DNA of 26,235 bases, from assembly GCA_044449445.1 (NCBI GenBank), contig JBIOIA010000014.1, forward strand, positions 1 to 26,235, in the 5' to 3' direction. The stretch comes from DASXPG01 sp044449445. GTDB lineage: Bacteria > Gemmatimonadota > Gemmatimonadetes > Gemmatimonadales > JACORV01. Positions 25,079 through 26,235 of this stretch are shown here, one piece after another. The notes under the pieces were generated by a model. That model saw only the letters and a program-made list of their open reading frames with translations. It was not told the origin of the DNA and did no database searches. The translations under genes were made by a program, and so were the position numbers. Positions within the stretch are counted from its first letter, which is position 1; each line of letters opens with the position of its first letter.

Positions 25079-26235
25079 GTGAGCTGGCGAATCCCGCGAC
25101 TGCCGTGGGCGCTGGTCGCGCTCGCGGCCGCGTGCAGCGGCTCGGACGGCGCGGGCAGCACGGCGCCGCCGCCGCCGACCGGCGTGGCCCTCGTCGCCGA
25201 GGTCCCGGTGCCGGCGAATTACGGCCAGCACGACCAGCTCGTCCGCGCGGGCCTCGCGTTCCTCTGCTCCTGGAACACCGGGCTCCAGATCTACGACGTC
25301 GGCGACGGGCGTGCGGGCGGCTCTCCGCAGAACCCCAGGTTCATCTCGCGCGTCGTCACGACGGGCGGCGAAGTGCACAACGCGTGGTGGTACTGGGCGC
25401 CGGATGGCTCGAAGCGCTACGTGTTCGTGGGGCAGGAGGGTCCCGGGAGCATCGGCAGCAGCTCGAGCGGCGACATCCACGTCGTGGACGTCTCCAACAT
25501 GGCCGCGCCGGTCGAGGTTGCGCAGTACCACATGGCGGGCGCGGGCACGCACAACTTCTGGGTGGACGAGGCGAGCCAGGTGCTGTACGCGGCCTACTAC
25601 AACGGCGGCGTCGTCGCGCTGGATGTCTCGGGCACATTGAGCGGAGATCTGGCGAGCCGCCAGATCGCCGTCGTGCAGCCCGGCGGAGCCGGCAACACGT
25701 ACGTGTGGGGCGTGGCGCTTTCCGGCGGCTCACTGTACGCGACCGACATGGTGAGCGGCGTCTGGCAGCTGGCGCCCGCGAGCGGCGCGCTCCAGGTGCG
25801 CGGCGGCGGAAACAACGTGTCCGAGCGCTACTCCTCGGACCTGTCGGTGGTCGGCGGCTACGCGTACACCGGGACCTGGGGCACACGCGCGGGCCACACG
25901 GGGAACGTCCTGAAGATCTGGAAGCTGGACGCCGCCGGTGCGCCGGCGCTCCTCGATTCGATCGTCACGCCCGGCTTCACGACCGTGAGCGACGTCAAGG
26001 TCAGCGCGGACGGTCGCATGCTCGTGTTCGGCGCGGAGTACGGGCCCAAGGCCGGCCTGTACTTCTACAGTCTCGTCACCGACCCCGGGCACCCGGCCTT
26101 CCTGGCCTACTACCCGGTGACGACGAACGGACAGAACGGCATTCACACGGCGCGGTTCGGCGACATCGGCGGCAGGCGCTACGTGTTCGCCGCGAAGGAC
26201 CCCAACGGGGCCGGGGGAACCGATTCGATCGCGCC
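25079..26235 (+). CDS. LVIVD-repeat-like beta-propeller lipoprotein (3' partial)
   Basis: Open frame of at least 385 codons from GTG 25079, running off the window end without a stop. The N-terminus is a signal peptide (WALVALAAACSGSD) with a probable lipidated Cys19, followed by a short Pro/Gly linker. The body repeats strand blades with the pattern of LVIVD/choice-of-anchor B propellers: LQIYDVGDGR, RYVFVGQEG then IHVVDVSNMAAPVEVAQYH, LYAAYYNGGVVALDVSG, LYATDMVSGVWQL, LKIWKLDAAG, RMLVFGAEYG and YVFAAKDPNG. Such proteins are extracytoplasmic; their activity is not defined. It lies 10 bases after the barrel gene and is probably co-transcribed. The true length and C-terminus are unknown. Confidence 0.8.
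   Translation, partial: MSWRIPRLPWALVALAAACSGSDGAGSTAPPPPTGVALVAEVPVPANYGQHDQLVRAGLAFLCSWNTGLQIYDVGDGRAGGSPQNPRFISRVVTTGGEVHNAWWYWAPDGSKRYVFVGQEGPGSIGSSSSGDIHVVDVSNMAAPVEVAQYHMAGAGTHNFWVDEASQVLYAAYYNGGVVALDVSGTLSGDLASRQIAVVQPGGAGNTYVWGVALSGGSLYATDMVSGVWQLAPASGALQVRGGGNNVSERYSSDLSVVGGYAYTGTWGTRAGHTGNVLKIWKLDAAGAPALLDSIVTPGFTTVSDVKVSADGRMLVFGAEYGPKAGLYFYSLVTDPGHPAFLAYYPVTTNGQNGIHTARFGDIGGRRYVFAAKDPNGAGGTDSIA

Overview
The window is strongly GC-rich chromosomal DNA from a diderm (outer-membrane) bacterium. It holds an outer-membrane polysaccharide-export lipoprotein, a TonB-dependent receptor with an N-terminal carboxypeptidase-regulatory-like domain, several predicted lipoproteins, an ATP-dependent PEP carboxykinase and many GTG/TTG starts. 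This combination fits Gemmatimonadota or a related soil phylum. That is inference from style and gene content, because the window has no rRNA or marker phylogeny. Coding density is very high and no stretch longer than about 135 bases lacks a gene.

Region 1 (1-3359): the 3' part of an MltD-type lytic transglycosylase with two LysM domains. It converges by a 4-base overlap on a leftward operon csaA-like > holB-like > moaC. Region 2 (3382-8033): a tightly overlapped rightward operon of a Tat-exported molybdopterin hydroxylase large subunit, a dienelactone-hydrolase-family enzyme, and a DrrA/DrrB-like ABC exporter. It looks like an oxidise/hydrolyse/export module, next to moaC, which makes a molybdenum cofactor precursor. 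Region 3 (8058-11691, leftward): uvrA followed by a short Wza-like lipoprotein, then a separately promoted tRNA-Asn(GTT) ending at a GNRA-capped hairpin.

Region 4 (11772-14662, rightward): a UPF0104/LPG-synthase-TM-type membrane protein translationally coupled to a full-length MsbA-like ABC exporter. Region 5 (14744-16868): a triple-FHA protein and a PP2C phosphatase, the reader and eraser of Ser/Thr phosphorylation, with no kinase in view. Region 6 (16879-19714, leftward): pckA followed after 4 bases by an HD-domain phosphohydrolase.

Region 7 (19847-26235): an envelope locus. It contains a small secreted Cys/His-rich protein, a TonB-dependent receptor, an unrecognised lipoprotein, a predicted outer-membrane barrel with a Met/His-rich tail, and a beta-propeller (LVIVD-like) lipoprotein cut by the window edge. 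I infer a possible metal (perhaps copper) handling function; it is unproven.

Several genes lack a Shine-Dalgarno sequence and instead carry a TAnnnT hexamer 5-9 bases before the start codon, suggesting leaderless transcription. The tRNA-Asn promoter (TTGACT-N17-TACCAT) has the same 8-base offset to its mature 5' end. I saw no CRISPR array, insertion sequence, prophage or classical defence system.
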